From: Tabrizicola sp.
GTDB taxonomy: Bacteria > Pseudomonadota > Alphaproteobacteria > Rhodobacterales > Rhodobacteraceae
Assembly: GCF_016793705.1 (NCBI RefSeq)
Contig: NZ_JAEULO010000031.1
Coordinates: forward strand, 1 to 64,000
Reading direction: 5' to 3'
Length of the DNA stretch: 64,000 bases
Shown here: piece by piece, positions 1 through 10,611 of the stretch
How the letters are laid out: each line of letters starts with the position of its first letter
Numbering within the stretch: the stretch's first letter is position 1
The notes under the pieces: model-generated
Databases searched by the model: none
Told to the model about the DNA's origin: nothing
Seen by the model: only the letters and a program-made list of their open reading frames with translations
Made by a program: the position numbers and the translations under genes

Positions 1-1
1 G

Positions 2-1648
<1,647 letters not shown>

Positions 1649-1668
1649 TCCGACGCTTCAGTCACCGG

Positions 1669-1694
1669 AAAGGGCGCCTTCGGGCGCCCTTTTT
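1669..1694 (+). terminator. Rho-independent terminator of groEL
   Basis: An AAGGGCGCC / GGGCGCCCTT stem with a TTC loop is followed directly by a T-run. It starts about 20 bases after the groEL stop and ends the presumed groESL transcript. Confidence 0.85.
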
Positions 1695-1754
1695 CTTTGC
1701 GCGCATCGGGGCGGGCAGGTAGCGTTCGACCCGTATCTGGCAAATGGATGAAAC

Positions 1755-3032
1755 ATGCAGGATGGAAGCGCCGGTCCGGTGCCGGACGCGGCAGAGCCGG
1801 GGCTGCCTGGGTTTGACGCCTGTGCGGCGGCTCTGGCCGATTGCCGCTATCTTCTGGTCATGCCGGTGCCGTGGCACCAGGCGCGGGACGGATCGGTCTG
1901 GCTGGATGAGTTGTGGCATCGCGACCTGATGCGCCACCTTGACTATCTGGGCGACCTGACGGTGCTCGCCCCCCGCCTGCCGCTGGGCGACAGGGCGGGC
2001 ATGGTTCAGGTTCAGGCTGGACCCGGCCTGAAGTTTCGCGCGCTGCCCTGGGGGCAGAGCACGGCTGCGGGCCTCCTCAGCGCGCCCGCGACCTGGCTGG
2101 CCTCGCTGCGGGCGGTGCGCGGCGCGGACATCGTGCACAGCGGCGTGGCGGGCTGGCCCTTCCCTCCGGGACTCTTCGTCAATCCCCTGGCCGTGCTGCT
2201 GCGCAAGCCGATGGTGATCGTGGTGGAAAGCGCGTTCTGGCGGCTGTCGGGTCCCGGCCCGCACAGCCGCAAGGCAAGGCTGCGGGCGGGGGTGGTGGAA
2301 CGCTTCGCCCGCTGGTCGGTACGGAAGGCGGCACTGGCGGTCTTCACCCATGAGGGCTATCGCAGCAGCCTGGGCCGGGGCAGCGAGGCGCAGTCGATCG
2401 TGACTCCGGCCAGCTGGATCGACGCGGAGGATGTGCTGAAACCGACGGTGGCCGAGGCGGCCTGGGCGGCGAAGCCCGCGCAGGTGCGGGTGCTGCTTGC
2501 GGCGCGGCTGACCGAGGGCAAGGGTGTGGCCGTGCTGCTGGACGCCCTGTCGGGTGCAGCGGCGCAGGGCTTGCCGGTGGCGGTGGACGTGATCGGCGAT
2601 GGCCCGCTGCGCCCCGCCGTGGCCAAGGCTGCGGCCCAGCTCGGCCCCGACCGCCTGAACCTTCTGGACCCGGTGCCCTATGGCCCGCCGTTCCTGGGCC
2701 TTCTCGGGCGCTATCACGCGGCGCTGGTGCCCTCGATCACCGACGAACAGCCGCGCATCCTGTTCGATGCCGCTGCCCGGGCGGTGCCGGTCCTGGCCTC
2801 GGACACCGAGGGCCATCGCGGCCTGGTCGAGCCGGGCGTCAATGGCTGGCTGTTCGCGCCGGGCGATCCGGCGGCGCTGCTGGCCGCCTTGCAGCGCGCC
2901 GCCGGGGCACCAGAGGCGTTGCGGCAGATGGGCCTGACCGCGCGGACCTGGGCCGAGGGGCGGACGCATCAGGCGATGCATCTGGCGCGGGCGCGGCGGC
3001 TGGCAAAGCTGTGGCGCGCAGTGCGAGGCTAG
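1755..3032 (+). CDS. Glycosyltransferase, GT4-like
   Basis: A 425-residue protein with a GT-B layout. The N-terminal half is poorly conserved. The C-terminal half (from about residue 245) has the family-4 pattern: VRVLLAARLTEGKG starts the second Rossmann fold, VDVIGDGPLRP follows, and a DEQPRILFDAAARAVPVLAS segment matches the donor-binding E-x7-E region, with D and a second acidic residue in the usual places. No signal peptide or membrane segment is visible, so it is probably cytosolic or peripheral. The sugar and acceptor cannot be inferred from this sequence. It stands alone between the groEL terminator and a convergent gene whose stop codon overlaps its own. Confidence 0.8.
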   Translation: MQDGSAGPVPDAAEPGLPGFDACAAALADCRYLLVMPVPWHQARDGSVWLDELWHRDLMRHLDYLGDLTVLAPRLPLGDRAGMVQVQAGPGLKFRALPWGQSTAAGLLSAPATWLASLRAVRGADIVHSGVAGWPFPPGLFVNPLAVLLRKPMVIVVESAFWRLSGPGPHSRKARLRAGVVERFARWSVRKAALAVFTHEGYRSSLGRGSEAQSIVTPASWIDAEDVLKPTVAEAAWAAKPAQVRVLLAARLTEGKGVAVLLDALSGAAAQGLPVAVDVIGDGPLRPAVAKAAAQLGPDRLNLLDPVPYGPPFLGLLGRYHAALVPSITDEQPRILFDAAARAVPVLASDTEGHRGLVEPGVNGWLFAPGDPAALLAALQRAAGAPEALRQMGLTARTWAEGRTHQAMHLARARRLAKLWRAVRG

Positions 3033-3511
3033 AGGGGCTTGACCAGCCGTTCGATCCAGTGCCCGGTCTCGGCGTCCTGGCGACGGATGCCGGTGGGACG
3101 GAAGCCTTCACGCTCCCAGAACGCCCGTCCGCGAAGGTTTGCGTCCAGCACGGCAAGGTAGAGACGCGGGGCATGGCGCCCCCGCGCCAGCTTTTCGAGA
3201 TGGGCGAGAAAGCTCCGGCCATGGCCCCGCCCCTGGGCCCAGGGACCAAGGATCATCAGGCCGAGATAGGCATCGTTCCTTTCCGGGAATCCGTAGGACA
3301 ACTCCGCCACGCCCGAGAGCCGGTGATCGACGAACAGGCCCAGCCGGTCGCTTTCGGCGGGGTTGCAGTTCGGCGGGGCGTCGGTGAAGAAATCCGAGGC
3401 CTGGTTCTCGGGGTCGCAACGCCCCTTGGCCAGCAGCCAGTAATCCGGCGCCTCGCGGTAGAATTGCGCGACGAGGGCAGTCTCGGACGGGAACAACTCA
3501 CGGATCCGCAT
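3029..3511 (-). CDS. GNAT family N-acetyltransferase
   Basis: A 160-residue single-domain acetyltransferase of the GNAT fold. The acetyl-CoA pyrophosphate loop appears as WAQGRGHGRSFLAHLEKLA near residue 92, and a typical C-terminal strand-helix reads LDANLRGRAFWEREGFRPTG. The substrate is unknown. It is the last gene of a minus-strand run and overlaps the end of the upstream greB-like gene by 14 bases, so the two are probably translationally coupled. It meets the glycosyltransferase gene tail to tail. Confidence 0.85.
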   Translation of the reverse strand: MRIRELFPSETALVAQFYREAPDYWLLAKGRCDPENQASDFFTDAPPNCNPAESDRLGLFVDHRLSGVAELSYGFPERNDAYLGLMILGPWAQGRGHGRSFLAHLEKLARGRHAPRLYLAVLDANLRGRAFWEREGFRPTGIRRQDAETGHWIERLVKPL

Positions 3512-3998
3512 GGGCGATCCTGACGATCTCCAGGTCGAGGCTGCCGGCGGGGCGCTTCCATGTCACCACATCGCCGACCTGCGCGCCCATGAGCGCGCGC
3601 GCCAGCGGCGAGTTCGGGGCGATGCGGTGGCGGGTGGCGTCGGCCTCGTCCTCGCCGGTGATCTCGTAGGTGGTCTGCCGCCCGTCCTCGTCGGCTACGG
3701 TGACTGACAAGCCGAAGGCAACTTCGGTCAGGTCGTGGCCTGCCGGGTCGATCACCACGGCGGCCTTGAGCCGGGCCTCCAGCCAGCGCAGGTCGCGTTC
3801 GGCTGCGGCTTCAGGCAGCTTGTCCAGCCGGTCAGGGCGGGCCTTCAGCGCGGCGAGGTCGGCCTGGCGTCCAGCGATCCGGTCGTGCAGCGCGGCCAGC
3901 CCCCGCGGGGTGACGATGTTCGGGCCGGGGGGCACCGGAAGCTCGGGCAGGTCGGGGCGGTCGTTCCCGGCATCTTCGTTGACGAAAGCGCGGCTCAT
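3498..3998 (-). CDS. greB: GreA/GreB-family transcript cleavage factor
   Basis: A 166-residue protein with the two-part layout of Gre factors. A predicted coiled-coil hairpin (about residues 30-85) contains the acidic stretch needed to reach the RNA polymerase secondary channel. The C-terminal FKBP-like domain has the signature SPLARALMGAQVGDVV. NIVTPRGLAAL at the start of the coil resembles GreB's N-terminal motif. Gre factors rescue backtracked polymerase by stimulating RNA cleavage. The start codon overlaps the stop of the Nudix gene as ATGA. GreB rather than GreA is chosen from overall pattern only. A Gre-like polymerase-binding factor without cleavage activity cannot be ruled out. Confidence 0.8.
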   Translation of the reverse strand: MSRAFVNEDAGNDRPDLPELPVPPGPNIVTPRGLAALHDRIAGRQADLAALKARPDRLDKLPEAAAERDLRWLEARLKAAVVIDPAGHDLTEVAFGLSVTVADEDGRQTTYEITGEDEADATRHRIAPNSPLARALMGAQVGDVVTWKRPAGSLDLEIVRIAHADP

Positions 3999-4450
3999 TT
4001 CAGGATCACTTCCAAGGGGTCGTAATGGGCAGCCCCGGCCCCCCAGGCGGCGTCGGGCAGGCTGTCGGGCTTGAAGCGGATCTGACCGGCAGCAAGCTCC
4101 ACGCGCGAGAAGAAACGGCGCTCGGTGACGACGCCCTCGGGGTCGGTCCAGCTGTTGTCCAGGTCCCCGTCCTCAAGCGTGCAGCGGAAGAAGAGGTCGA
4201 TCTGGTGGAAGCCGGTCTCGGGGTCGTGGAATTCGTTGACCAGCACCGGCGGGCCGACCGCGACGGTCAGGCCGGTTTCCTCATGCACCTCGCGGGCGAG
4301 GTTCTGCGGCAGCGACTGCCCGGCCTCGCAACCGCCGCCGGGGGCGCACCAGAGGCCGAGCCGCGCGCCGGGGTAGGCGTTGACGAGGAGAAGCCGATCC
4401 TCATGCAGGATCAGCGCGCGAGTGGCGAGGCGGGGTTTCATGCGAGCCAT
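3995..4450 (-). CDS. Nudix hydrolase
   Basis: A 151-residue Nudix protein. The Nudix box reads GGCEAGQ followed by REVHEETGL; the first Glu of the consensus is Gln here, while the catalytic REVHEE is intact. Its substrate cannot be read from the sequence. The start is placed at MARMKPRL because the longer reading would run into the preceding gene; a second ATG nine bases on is also possible. It begins 40 bases after ribN and overlaps greB, so it probably belongs to the transcript governed by the FMN riboswitch. That placement makes a flavin-related substrate imaginable, but this is inference only. Confidence 0.8.
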   Translation of the reverse strand: MARMKPRLATRALILHEDRLLLVNAYPGARLGLWCAPGGGCEAGQSLPQNLAREVHEETGLTVAVGPPVLVNEFHDPETGFHQIDLFFRCTLEDGDLDNSWTDPEGVVTERRFFSRVELAAGQIRFKPDSLPDAAWGAGAAHYDPLEVILK

Positions 4451-4490
4451 GCGAAAGGCTTGCGTGGCGCGGGGCGGTTTGTCCAGTGGC

Positions 4491-5381
4491 TCAGGCGGCG
4501 AGAGGTTTCGCCGCCGCCCCCGACCGTTCCGACCAGAGAAGCCAGCTTGAGGCCGCAAGGATCATCGCCACGCCCAGCCAGAGCTGTCCCTCGGGCAGGT
4601 AGCCGAAGATGGCCCAGCCGACCACGACGTTCGAGATCAGCTTGATGTCGTCGAAGGGCTGGACGAAGGCCGCATCCGCCGCAGCATAGGCCAGCGTCAG
4701 CAGGTGCTGCGCGAGGAAGACCAGCGCGCCACCCGCCAGCAGCCAGACCAGCACCCAGCCAGCGGGCCATTCGAACCCGGCATGCAGCGAGATCGCGCCG
4801 TTGATCGGGGTCAGCAGCACCAGCAACCAGAGCGTCACCGTCTCGGGCCGTTCGGTCATCGTCAGGCGCTTGGTCATCAGCGAGGCGGCGGCCCAGAGGA
4901 TCGCGGCGCCCACGGGGTAGAGCGCCGTCAGGGTGAACCCGGTTTCCCAGGGGCGCAAGAGCACCATCGCGCCGGCAAAGCCCAGGGCAGCGGCGCCCCA
5001 GCGGGTGAGGTCGACCCGCTCGCCCAGGAACAGCGCCGCGCCGAGGAGGACGAAGAAGGGCGAGGTCATCACCAGCGCGATCACCTGCCAGATCGGCGTA
5101 CCGTGTGACAGCGCCATGACGAAGGCCTGCACGCCAAGGGCCGAGACGAGCACCCGGATCAGATGCAGCCCGGGACGGGCGGTCTTCAGCCCGGCCAGTC
5201 CGTGCCGGCGCAGGAAGGGCAGGGCCAGGACCAGCGCGATGGCATATTGCCAGAAACTGTCGGATTGCGGGCGAAAGCCAAGCTGGCTGGTGATGATCTG
5301 CGTCAGCGCATTGGCCAGCGCGAAGCAGAGACCCGCGCCGACCATGAAGGCCGCACCGCGGAGAGGGAACGACCGACTCAT
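4491..5381 (-). CDS. ribN: EamA/DMT transporter, probable riboflavin importer RibN
   Basis: A 296-residue inner-membrane protein with about ten hydrophobic segments arranged as two EamA repeats. The start at MSRSFPLRG is fixed by AGGAGA seven bases upstream; a Met five codons earlier has no such site. EamA proteins have many substrates, but an FMN riboswitch with a terminator sits directly in its leader. RibN riboflavin transporters of alphaproteobacteria are EamA proteins under exactly this control. The function is therefore inferred from regulation plus family, not from residues. Flavin excess should shut the gene off. A Nudix gene follows after 40 bases. Confidence 0.78.
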   Translation of the reverse strand: MSRSFPLRGAAFMVGAGLCFALANALTQIITSQLGFRPQSDSFWQYAIALVLALPFLRRHGLAGLKTARPGLHLIRVLVSALGVQAFVMALSHGTPIWQVIALVMTSPFFVLLGAALFLGERVDLTRWGAAALGFAGAMVLLRPWETGFTLTALYPVGAAILWAAASLMTKRLTMTERPETVTLWLLVLLTPINGAISLHAGFEWPAGWVLVWLLAGGALVFLAQHLLTLAYAAADAAFVQPFDDIKLISNVVVGWAIFGYLPEGQLWLGVAMILAASSWLLWSERSGAAAKPLAA

Positions 5382-5414
5382 GGCGTCTCCTTTCACGACC
5401 CGATCAGTCAGGGG

Positions 5415-5440
5415 AAAACGCGCCCGCCCGCCGGGGCGGG
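5415..5440 (-). terminator. Riboswitch expression-platform terminator
   Basis: On the minus strand a perfect seven-pair stem CCCGCCC/GGGCGGG with a CGGC loop is followed by CGCG and four T. It lies between the FMN aptamer and the ribN start, where a ligand-controlled terminator is expected. The T-run is short, so a translational component is possible. Confidence 0.65.
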
Positions 5441-5448
5441 TGGGGATC

Positions 5449-5569
5449 GCTCTCTTCCATCCGGCCTGTCACCGTCGGCCCCGGAGTTCCACCGGATCTG
5501 CTGACCCCCGTTGCCGGGGCGCTCGCGGGCTGTCACCGCCGGTGGGGACTTGCACCCCGCCCTGAGAAC
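5449..5569 (-). promoter_or_regulatory. FMN riboswitch (RFN element)
   Basis: The minus strand carries the conserved RFN core blocks in order: AGGGCGGGGTGCAAGTCCCC, ACCGGCGGTGACAGCCCGCG, then GATCCGGTGGAACTCCGGGG, CCGACGGTGACAGGCCGGAT and GGAAGAGAGC. The closing P1 helix can be read as GTTCTC (5564-5569) pairing with GAGAGC (5449-5454). This is the FMN aptamer that normally precedes riboflavin synthesis or transport genes. Binding of FMN should favour the downstream terminator and reduce ribN expression. Confidence 0.95.
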
Positions 5570-6403
5570 ACCGGAAAAGCCCGGCCAGACAGGGCTAGCA
5601 GGGTGCGGCCGGTGGGGCAAGCACCGCTGGCGCAGGCGGGACGTGCGACAGCGCAGCCCTGCATGACGCTGCGTCGGCTTTGGCCGACGGGTGGAAATCC
5701 GGGCTTGATCGCCGCGCCCGCGCGCAGGACAGTCGGGCCATGTGGCTGACCGGACCCCTTGCCCGCTTCCTGCCCGCCGCCCCCGCGACCGAGGAAGGCG
5801 CAGGCGTGGCAGATGCCGTGATCCTGCTGCATGGCCTTGCGCGCACCGATGCCTCGTTGGCGCCCATGGCCTTGGCGCTGAAGGCGGCGGGGTTCCGGGT
5901 GTTGAACTGGTCCTACCCCTCGACCAAGGCGGCGCCCGAGGCTCTGGCCGAGGAGGTGGGGCAGGCGGTCTCGAGGGCCGGTCCGGGGCGGGTGCATTTC
6001 GTGACGCATTCGATGGGTGGCATCCTGTTGCGCGACTGGCTGGCGCGGCACCGCCCGGCACAGATGGGCCGCGTGGTGATGCTCGCTCCGCCGAACCACG
6101 GGTCGGAGCTGGTGGACAAGCTGGGCGACAATCCGGTCTTCCACATGGTCAACGGCAAGGCGGGCAAGACGCTGGGCACCGGGCCCGACAGCTGGCCGAA
6201 CAGCCTGCCGCCTGCGGACTATCCGCTGGGGGTCATCGCTGGCACGCGGTCGCTCAATCCAGTCTGGAACGCCATGCTGCCGGGGCCGAACGACGGCAAG
6301 GTGACGGTGGAAAGCACCAAGCTTGACGGCATGGCCGAGCATCTGGTGCTGCCCGTCACCCATACCTTCATGATGGTCAACCCGGTGGTGATCCGGCAGG
6401 TTC

Positions 6404-6904
<501 letters not shown>

Positions 6905-7032
6905 GGCGGTCCTCGGGCAGGGCGGCAGCCCGAGCATAACGCAGATTGCGGGGATCGGTGCCCTGATCTGGGTCAGACCGGGCCGGGCTCGTCGGGAACT
7001 TCGTTCCCCCCGTGCCCCTAGCGACGAGAAGA

Positions 7033-7062
7033 CGAAGTCGCACGACACGAAGTCGCACGACA
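7033..7062. repeat. 15-bp perfect tandem duplication
   Basis: CGAAGTCGCACGACA occurs twice head to tail between purK and the iron permease gene. It is probably a local replication-slippage duplication. No function is apparent. Confidence 0.9.
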
Positions 7063-7066
7063 AGGA

Positions 7067-8131
7067 TCAGGCCCGGATCACCCGGTTGACATGCCCCATC
7101 TTGCGGCCCGGTCGCGGGCTCCCCTTGCCGTAGAGATGCACCGCCGTATCACGGGCCTTAAGCAGCTCCGGCACCTTCAGCACATCGTCGCCGATCAGGT
7201 TCTCCATCACCACATCGGCATAGCGGTTGCCATCGCCCAGTGGCAGCCCTGCGACCGCGCGGATGTGCTGCTCGAACTGGTCCACCGTGCAGCCAGCTTG
7301 CGTCCAGTGGCCGGAGTTGTGGACGCGTGGCGCGATCTCGTTCACCAGCAGGCCCTTCGCCGTGACGAACAGCTCCACCCCCATCACGCCCACATAGTCG
7401 AGTGCATTCAGGATGCGGGCGGCGATCAGCACCGCATCGGCACGCTGGCCGGGCGACAGGCGGGCGGGAACCGTGGTCGTGCGCAGGATGCCGTCGCGGT
7501 GGATGTTCTCGCCGGGGTCGAAACAGGCGACCGAGCCGTCAAGGCCGCGGGCGGCGATGACGCTGACCTCGCGGTCGAAGGTGACGAAGCCTTCCAGCAC
7601 CGAAGGCGCGTTGTTCATCGCGGCCCAGGCGGCGGGAATTTCGGCCTCGCCGTCCAGCTTCACCTGCCCCTTGCCGTCATAGCCCAGCCGCGTGGTCTTC
7701 AGGATCGCGGGCAGGCCAAGCCTGTCGGCAGCGGCCCGGAGATCGGCTTCGGAATTGACGGCGGCCCAGGGGGCGGTCTGCAAGCCGAGGTCGTTCAGGA
7801 AGCCCTTCTCGCTGATCCGGTCCTGGCTGACCGCCAGCGCCCGGCGGTTCGGGCGGATTGGCTTCAACGATTCCAGCAGGTCAAGCGCCGAGGTGGGCAC
7901 GTTCTCGAATTCATAGGTGATGACGTCGACGCTGGCGGCAAAGGCGCGCAGCGCCGACTCGTCCTCATAGGGCGCGGTGGTGACGCTATGGGCCACGTCA
8001 CCCGCCGGGGCAGCGCCGGGTTCATAGATGTGGCAGCGATAGCCGAGGCGGCTGGCCGCGACTGACAGCATCCGGCCCAGTTGCCCGCCACCAAGGATGC
8101 CGATCACCGCGCCCTGCGGAAGCTCAGTCAT
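7067..8131 (-). CDS. purK: 5-(carboxyamino)imidazole ribonucleotide synthase
   Basis: An ATP-grasp enzyme of de novo purine synthesis that carboxylates aminoimidazole ribonucleotide using bicarbonate and ATP. The 354 residues are normal length. [12 protein letters not shown] opens the N-terminal Rossmann domain, [12 protein letters not shown] is the ATP-grasp loop, and [15 protein letters not shown] is the conserved C-terminal signature. The start chosen overlaps the last eight bases of purE, so the two genes are translationally coupled and give consecutive pathway steps. An upstream in-frame extension of 28 codons lies inside purE and is discarded. Confidence 0.95.
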   Translation of the reverse strand: MTELPQGAVIGILGGGQLGRMLSVAASRLGYRCHIYEPGAAPAGDVAHSVTTAPYEDESALRAFAASVDVITYEFENVPTSALDLLESLKPIRPNRRALAVSQDRISEKGFLNDLGLQTAPWAAVNSEADLRAAADRLGLPAILKTTRLGYDGKGQVKLDGEAEIPAAWAAMNNAPSVLEGFVTFDREVSVIAARGLDGSVACFDPGENIHRDGILRTTTVPARLSPGQRADAVLIAARILNALDYVGVMGVELFVTAKGLLVNEIAPRVHNSGHWTQAGCTVDQFEQHIRAVAGLPLGDGNRYADVVMENLIGDDVLKVPELLKARDTAVHLYGKGSPRPGRKMGHVNRVIRA

Positions 8132-8603
8132 CCTGCGGCTCCTCGGGGATCGAGGCCGACAGGGCATCGCGCCAGGCGTCCAGCCGCCTGGCAACGCCTT
8201 CGTCCGACACCGCAAGGATCGCCGCCGCCATCAGTCCGGCATTTGCCGCCCCGCCGATGGCCATCGTGGCGACCGGATAGCCCTTGGGCATCTGCAGGAT
8301 CGAGTAGAGCGAATCGACGCCGGCGAGCGCCCTGGTCTGCACCGGCACGCCGATCACCGGCACCCGGGTCTTCGACGCCATCATGCCCGGCAGATGGGCC
8401 GCGCCCCCTGCTCCCGCGATGATCACCTTCAGGCCGCGGGACACGGCGGTCTTGCCATAGTCCCACAGCCGGTCCGGCGTGCGGTGGGCGCTGACGATCT
8501 TCGTCTCATAGGCCACCCCAAGCTCGTCCAGGATTTCGGCGGCTGCCTTCATCGTCGGCCAGTCGCTTTGCGACCCCATGATGATGCCGACCGAAACGCC
8601 CAT
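8124..8603 (-). CDS. purE: N5-carboxyaminoimidazole ribonucleotide mutase
   Basis: Class I PurE converts N5-CAIR made by PurK to CAIR. The 159-residue protein begins with [13 protein letters not shown], which contains the phosphate-binding SxSD motif. It continues with [10 protein letters not shown], holding the catalytic His, and [12 protein letters not shown]. It is full length. It is the first gene of the purEK pair. No purine riboswitch or clear PurR-type site is visible in the short upstream gap. Confidence 0.96.
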   Translation of the reverse strand: MGVSVGIIMGSQSDWPTMKAAAEILDELGVAYETKIVSAHRTPDRLWDYGKTAVSRGLKVIIAGAGGAAHLPGMMASKTRVPVIGVPVQTRALAGVDSLYSILQMPKGYPVATMAIGGAANAGLMAAAILAVSDEGVARRLDAWRDALSASIPEEPQDD

Positions 8604-8689
8604 GCCAATGGCCCCCGCTGCCTGTCAGGGGCGCGCATATACCGCCCTGCCGGATACGGCAAGGCGGCACGTGTCCTGGGTCGGGACGG

Positions 8690-9292
8690 TCAGAACTTCA
8701 TCACATAGGAGACCCCGGCCACCAGCGGGTCGATCTCGACCGTGCCGATGGGGGCGCCGTCGAGCGTCACGTCGGAATCGATGTCGACATAGCGCAACTC
8801 CATCCGCAGCGCGCCCTTGTCGCTGATTGCATAGTCTGCACCGAGGGTGGCTGCGAGGCCCCAGCTGTCCTTGATCTTCAAATCACCCAGGGCCGAGGAT
8901 TCCTCGAAGAAGGCGGTGTAGTTCAGCCCGACGCCGACGAAGGGGGTAAATTTGCCGCCCGTCGGGATGTGGTAGTTCAGCGAGACGGTCGGCGGCAGTT
9001 GCTTGGTCGTGCCCGCGAAGGCGCCGCCCAGGTAGATGTCATGCTTGAAGGGCAGGGCGCCCAGAACCTCGACCCCCAGGTTGTCGCGGATGAAGTATTC
9101 GAAGGTGATCGACGGCCGGACGTTGTTGCCCACATCCGCCGCCGCCCCGGCGAGGGTGCCGTTGCCGTCCTTGGGCATGACGCTGGCCAGTCCGAAGCCA
9201 AGGGTCATGTCCCCGGCCGATTGCGCCAGGGCGGGAAAAGCCAGCGCGGCCGAGGCGAGGAGGGTGAACACGGAAATCTTGATTCTGGTCAT
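8690..9292 (-). CDS. ompW: OmpW-family outer-membrane protein
   Basis: A 200-residue precursor with a Sec signal peptide ending ALAFPALAQS. It is followed by a mature part that fits an eight-stranded beta barrel: alternating strands such as TFEYFIRDNLGVEV and KFTPFVGVGLNYT, and an aromatic C-terminal strand ending SYVMKF. OmpW porins form narrow hydrophobic channels. The ATG of MTRIK is preferred over a GTG four codons upstream. An FNR-like box lies about 60 bases upstream, in line with known oxygen control of ompW in other proteobacteria. The solute is unknown. Confidence 0.88.
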   Translation of the reverse strand: MTRIKISVFTLLASAALAFPALAQSAGDMTLGFGLASVMPKDGNGTLAGAAADVGNNVRPSITFEYFIRDNLGVEVLGALPFKHDIYLGGAFAGTTKQLPPTVSLNYHIPTGGKFTPFVGVGLNYTAFFEESSALGDLKIKDSWGLAATLGADYAISDKGALRMELRYVDIDSDVTLDGAPIGTVEIDPLVAGVSYVMKF

Positions 9293-9348
9293 CTTGCGAC
9301 TCACTGCTTGTTGCCAAGCCAGTTTCTGCCGCGCAGCGATGGAAAAGA

Positions 9349-9362
9349 TTGAGGTGGATCAA
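9349..9362 (-). promoter_or_regulatory. Candidate FNR/FnrL box for ompW
   Basis: TTGAG-N4-ATCAA matches the FNR consensus TTGAT-N4-ATCAA at nine of ten positions. Its centre is about 63 bases upstream of the ompW start, a workable distance for activation. An FnrL gene is present in this window at 43085. Confidence 0.55.
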
Positions 9363-9424
9363 ATGGCTGCGATCTGGCCTGCGGCATTGCGCCGCGAAGC
9401 AGCATGATGTCGCAGGCGCAGATG

Positions 9425-9643
9425 TCAGGCGATGATGTCGGGGATCAGCATGTCCTCGATCTTCACGATCTGGTCCTTCAGCGCCAGCTTCTGCTTCTTC
9501 AGCCGCCGAAGGGTCAGCGCGTCGGGGCGACCGGTTTGCTCAAGCGCATGGATGGCCTGGTCAAGGTCGCGGTGTTCGCGGCGCAGGACTTCGAGCCTGA
9601 TGCCAAGCATCTCGACATGGTTGAGTTCGGTCGGGGCGTTCAT
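9425..9643 (-). CDS. YdcH-family (DUF465) small protein
   Basis: A 72-residue all-helical protein of the DUF465/YdcH family, with the family pattern LEVLRREHRDLDQAIHAL followed by LRRLKKQKLALKDQI. Two helices probably form a coiled-coil hairpin. The biochemical role of this family is not established. It is monocistronic and transcribed away from the heat-shock operon. Confidence 0.88.
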   Translation of the reverse strand: MNAPTELNHVEMLGIRLEVLRREHRDLDQAIHALEQTGRPDALTLRRLKKQKLALKDQIVKIEDMLIPDIIA

Positions 9644-9757
9644 GATGGGACGAATCGGTTCCTGCCTTTCCGCAAGAATATAGGAAAGCGACCCTCATGG
9701 GGGAAGGTTTCTGCGCGAAATCGCGGCAAACGGCTGCGGATCCCTCAGCTGCCGGAC

Positions 9758-9786
9758 CTTGCGGGGCCGGGCGCCGGGCCCCATAT
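9758..9786 (+). promoter_or_regulatory. Candidate RpoH (sigma-32) promoter
   Basis: CTTGCGG, a 14-base spacer and CCCCATAT closely follow the heat-shock consensus CTTGAAA-N13-15-CCCCATNT. The site is about 70 bases upstream of a small heat-shock protein gene, on the same strand. Confidence 0.7.
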
Positions 9787-9854
9787 TCACCCCACGCGGT
9801 GCCCAAGTGCGGGGCCGCAAAGACCGAACCGTCGCTTATGCCAAGGACTGTCCG

Positions 9855-10295
9855 ATGACGAAACTGAGCTTTGGGGCCCATCCCTATCTTCTGGGGTTCG
9901 AGCAGCTGGAACGGCTGGTCGAACGCACCGCGAAATCCGGGGCCGAGGGCTATCCTCCGTTCAACATCGAGGCGGTGGCGGACAACGCCTACCGGATCAC
10001 GCTGGCCGTCGCGGGCTTCCGCGAGGAGGACCTGTCGATCACGGTCGAGGACCGGCAGCTGGTGGTCAGGGGCCGTCAGGCCGAGGATTCGGGGGACCGG
10101 GTGTTCCTGCATCGCGGCATCGCGGCCCGGGCCTTCCAGCGCAGCTTCGTGCTGGCCGACGGAGTCGAGGTGGCCGGGGCCACGATGGAACATGGGCTTC
10201 TCCACGTCGACCTGCGCCGCCATGTGCCGGAGACCGTGGTGCAGACGATCCGGATCGGTCGCAAGGATGCCAGCCAGAAAGGGGGCAACAAATGA
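9855..10295 (+). CDS. Hsp20/IbpA-type small heat-shock protein
   Basis: A 146-residue alpha-crystallin-domain chaperone that holds unfolding proteins without ATP. The crystallin domain covers about residues 35-130: PPFNIEAVADNAYRITLAVA, then EEDLSITVEDRQLVVRG, then the dimer-loop and AFQRSFVLADGVEVAGA. The C-terminal I-x-I anchor is read as IRI. The start MTKLSFG is chosen from family alignment; an in-frame extension covers the promoter region. An RpoH-like promoter precedes it, and its stop codon overlaps the next gene. Confidence 0.93.
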   Translation: MTKLSFGAHPYLLGFEQLERLVERTAKSGAEGYPPFNIEAVADNAYRITLAVAGFREEDLSITVEDRQLVVRGRQAEDSGDRVFLHRGIAARAFQRSFVLADGVEVAGATMEHGLLHVDLRRHVPETVVQTIRIGRKDASQKGGNK

Positions 10296-10519
10296 ACACG
10301 CCATTCAACGGCCTGCCGCAAGGGGCCGACCGCATCGTCTATGTCCGCGAGATCGCGGTGGGCGACCTGCCGGACGAGGTACGCGAGCAGGTGGGCGATG
10401 CGCAGGTGATCTGGTCTGTGCATGGGGCCGATGGCCGCCAGCTGGCGCTGGTCGCCGACCGCAAGCTCGCCTTCCATCTTGCGCGGGAACACGACTTCAC
10501 GCCCGTAAGCGTGCACTGA
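10292..10519 (+). CDS. DUF1150 family protein
   Basis: A 75-residue protein that starts inside the stop codon of the small heat-shock gene (ATGA). It has the DUF1150 pattern: RIVYVREIAVGDLPDEV near the N-terminus and IWSVHGADGRQLALVADRK, ending with a short helix. The family is alphaproteobacterial and commonly sits after an Hsp20 gene; its role is unknown. Coupling to the chaperone suggests it is heat-induced and may act with it. The ATG is fixed by the overlap. Confidence 0.85.
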   Translation: MNTPFNGLPQGADRIVYVREIAVGDLPDEVREQVGDAQVIWSVHGADGRQLALVADRKLAFHLAREHDFTPVSVH

Positions 10520-10611
10520 TTTCCAGCGGCGTCAGCCGTTCGCGGCTGGCCTTGTGCGACGGAACCGCTAGGCTTCGGCGTACTGGGTTTGTTGCGTCAA
10601 TGGAGGTCGCG

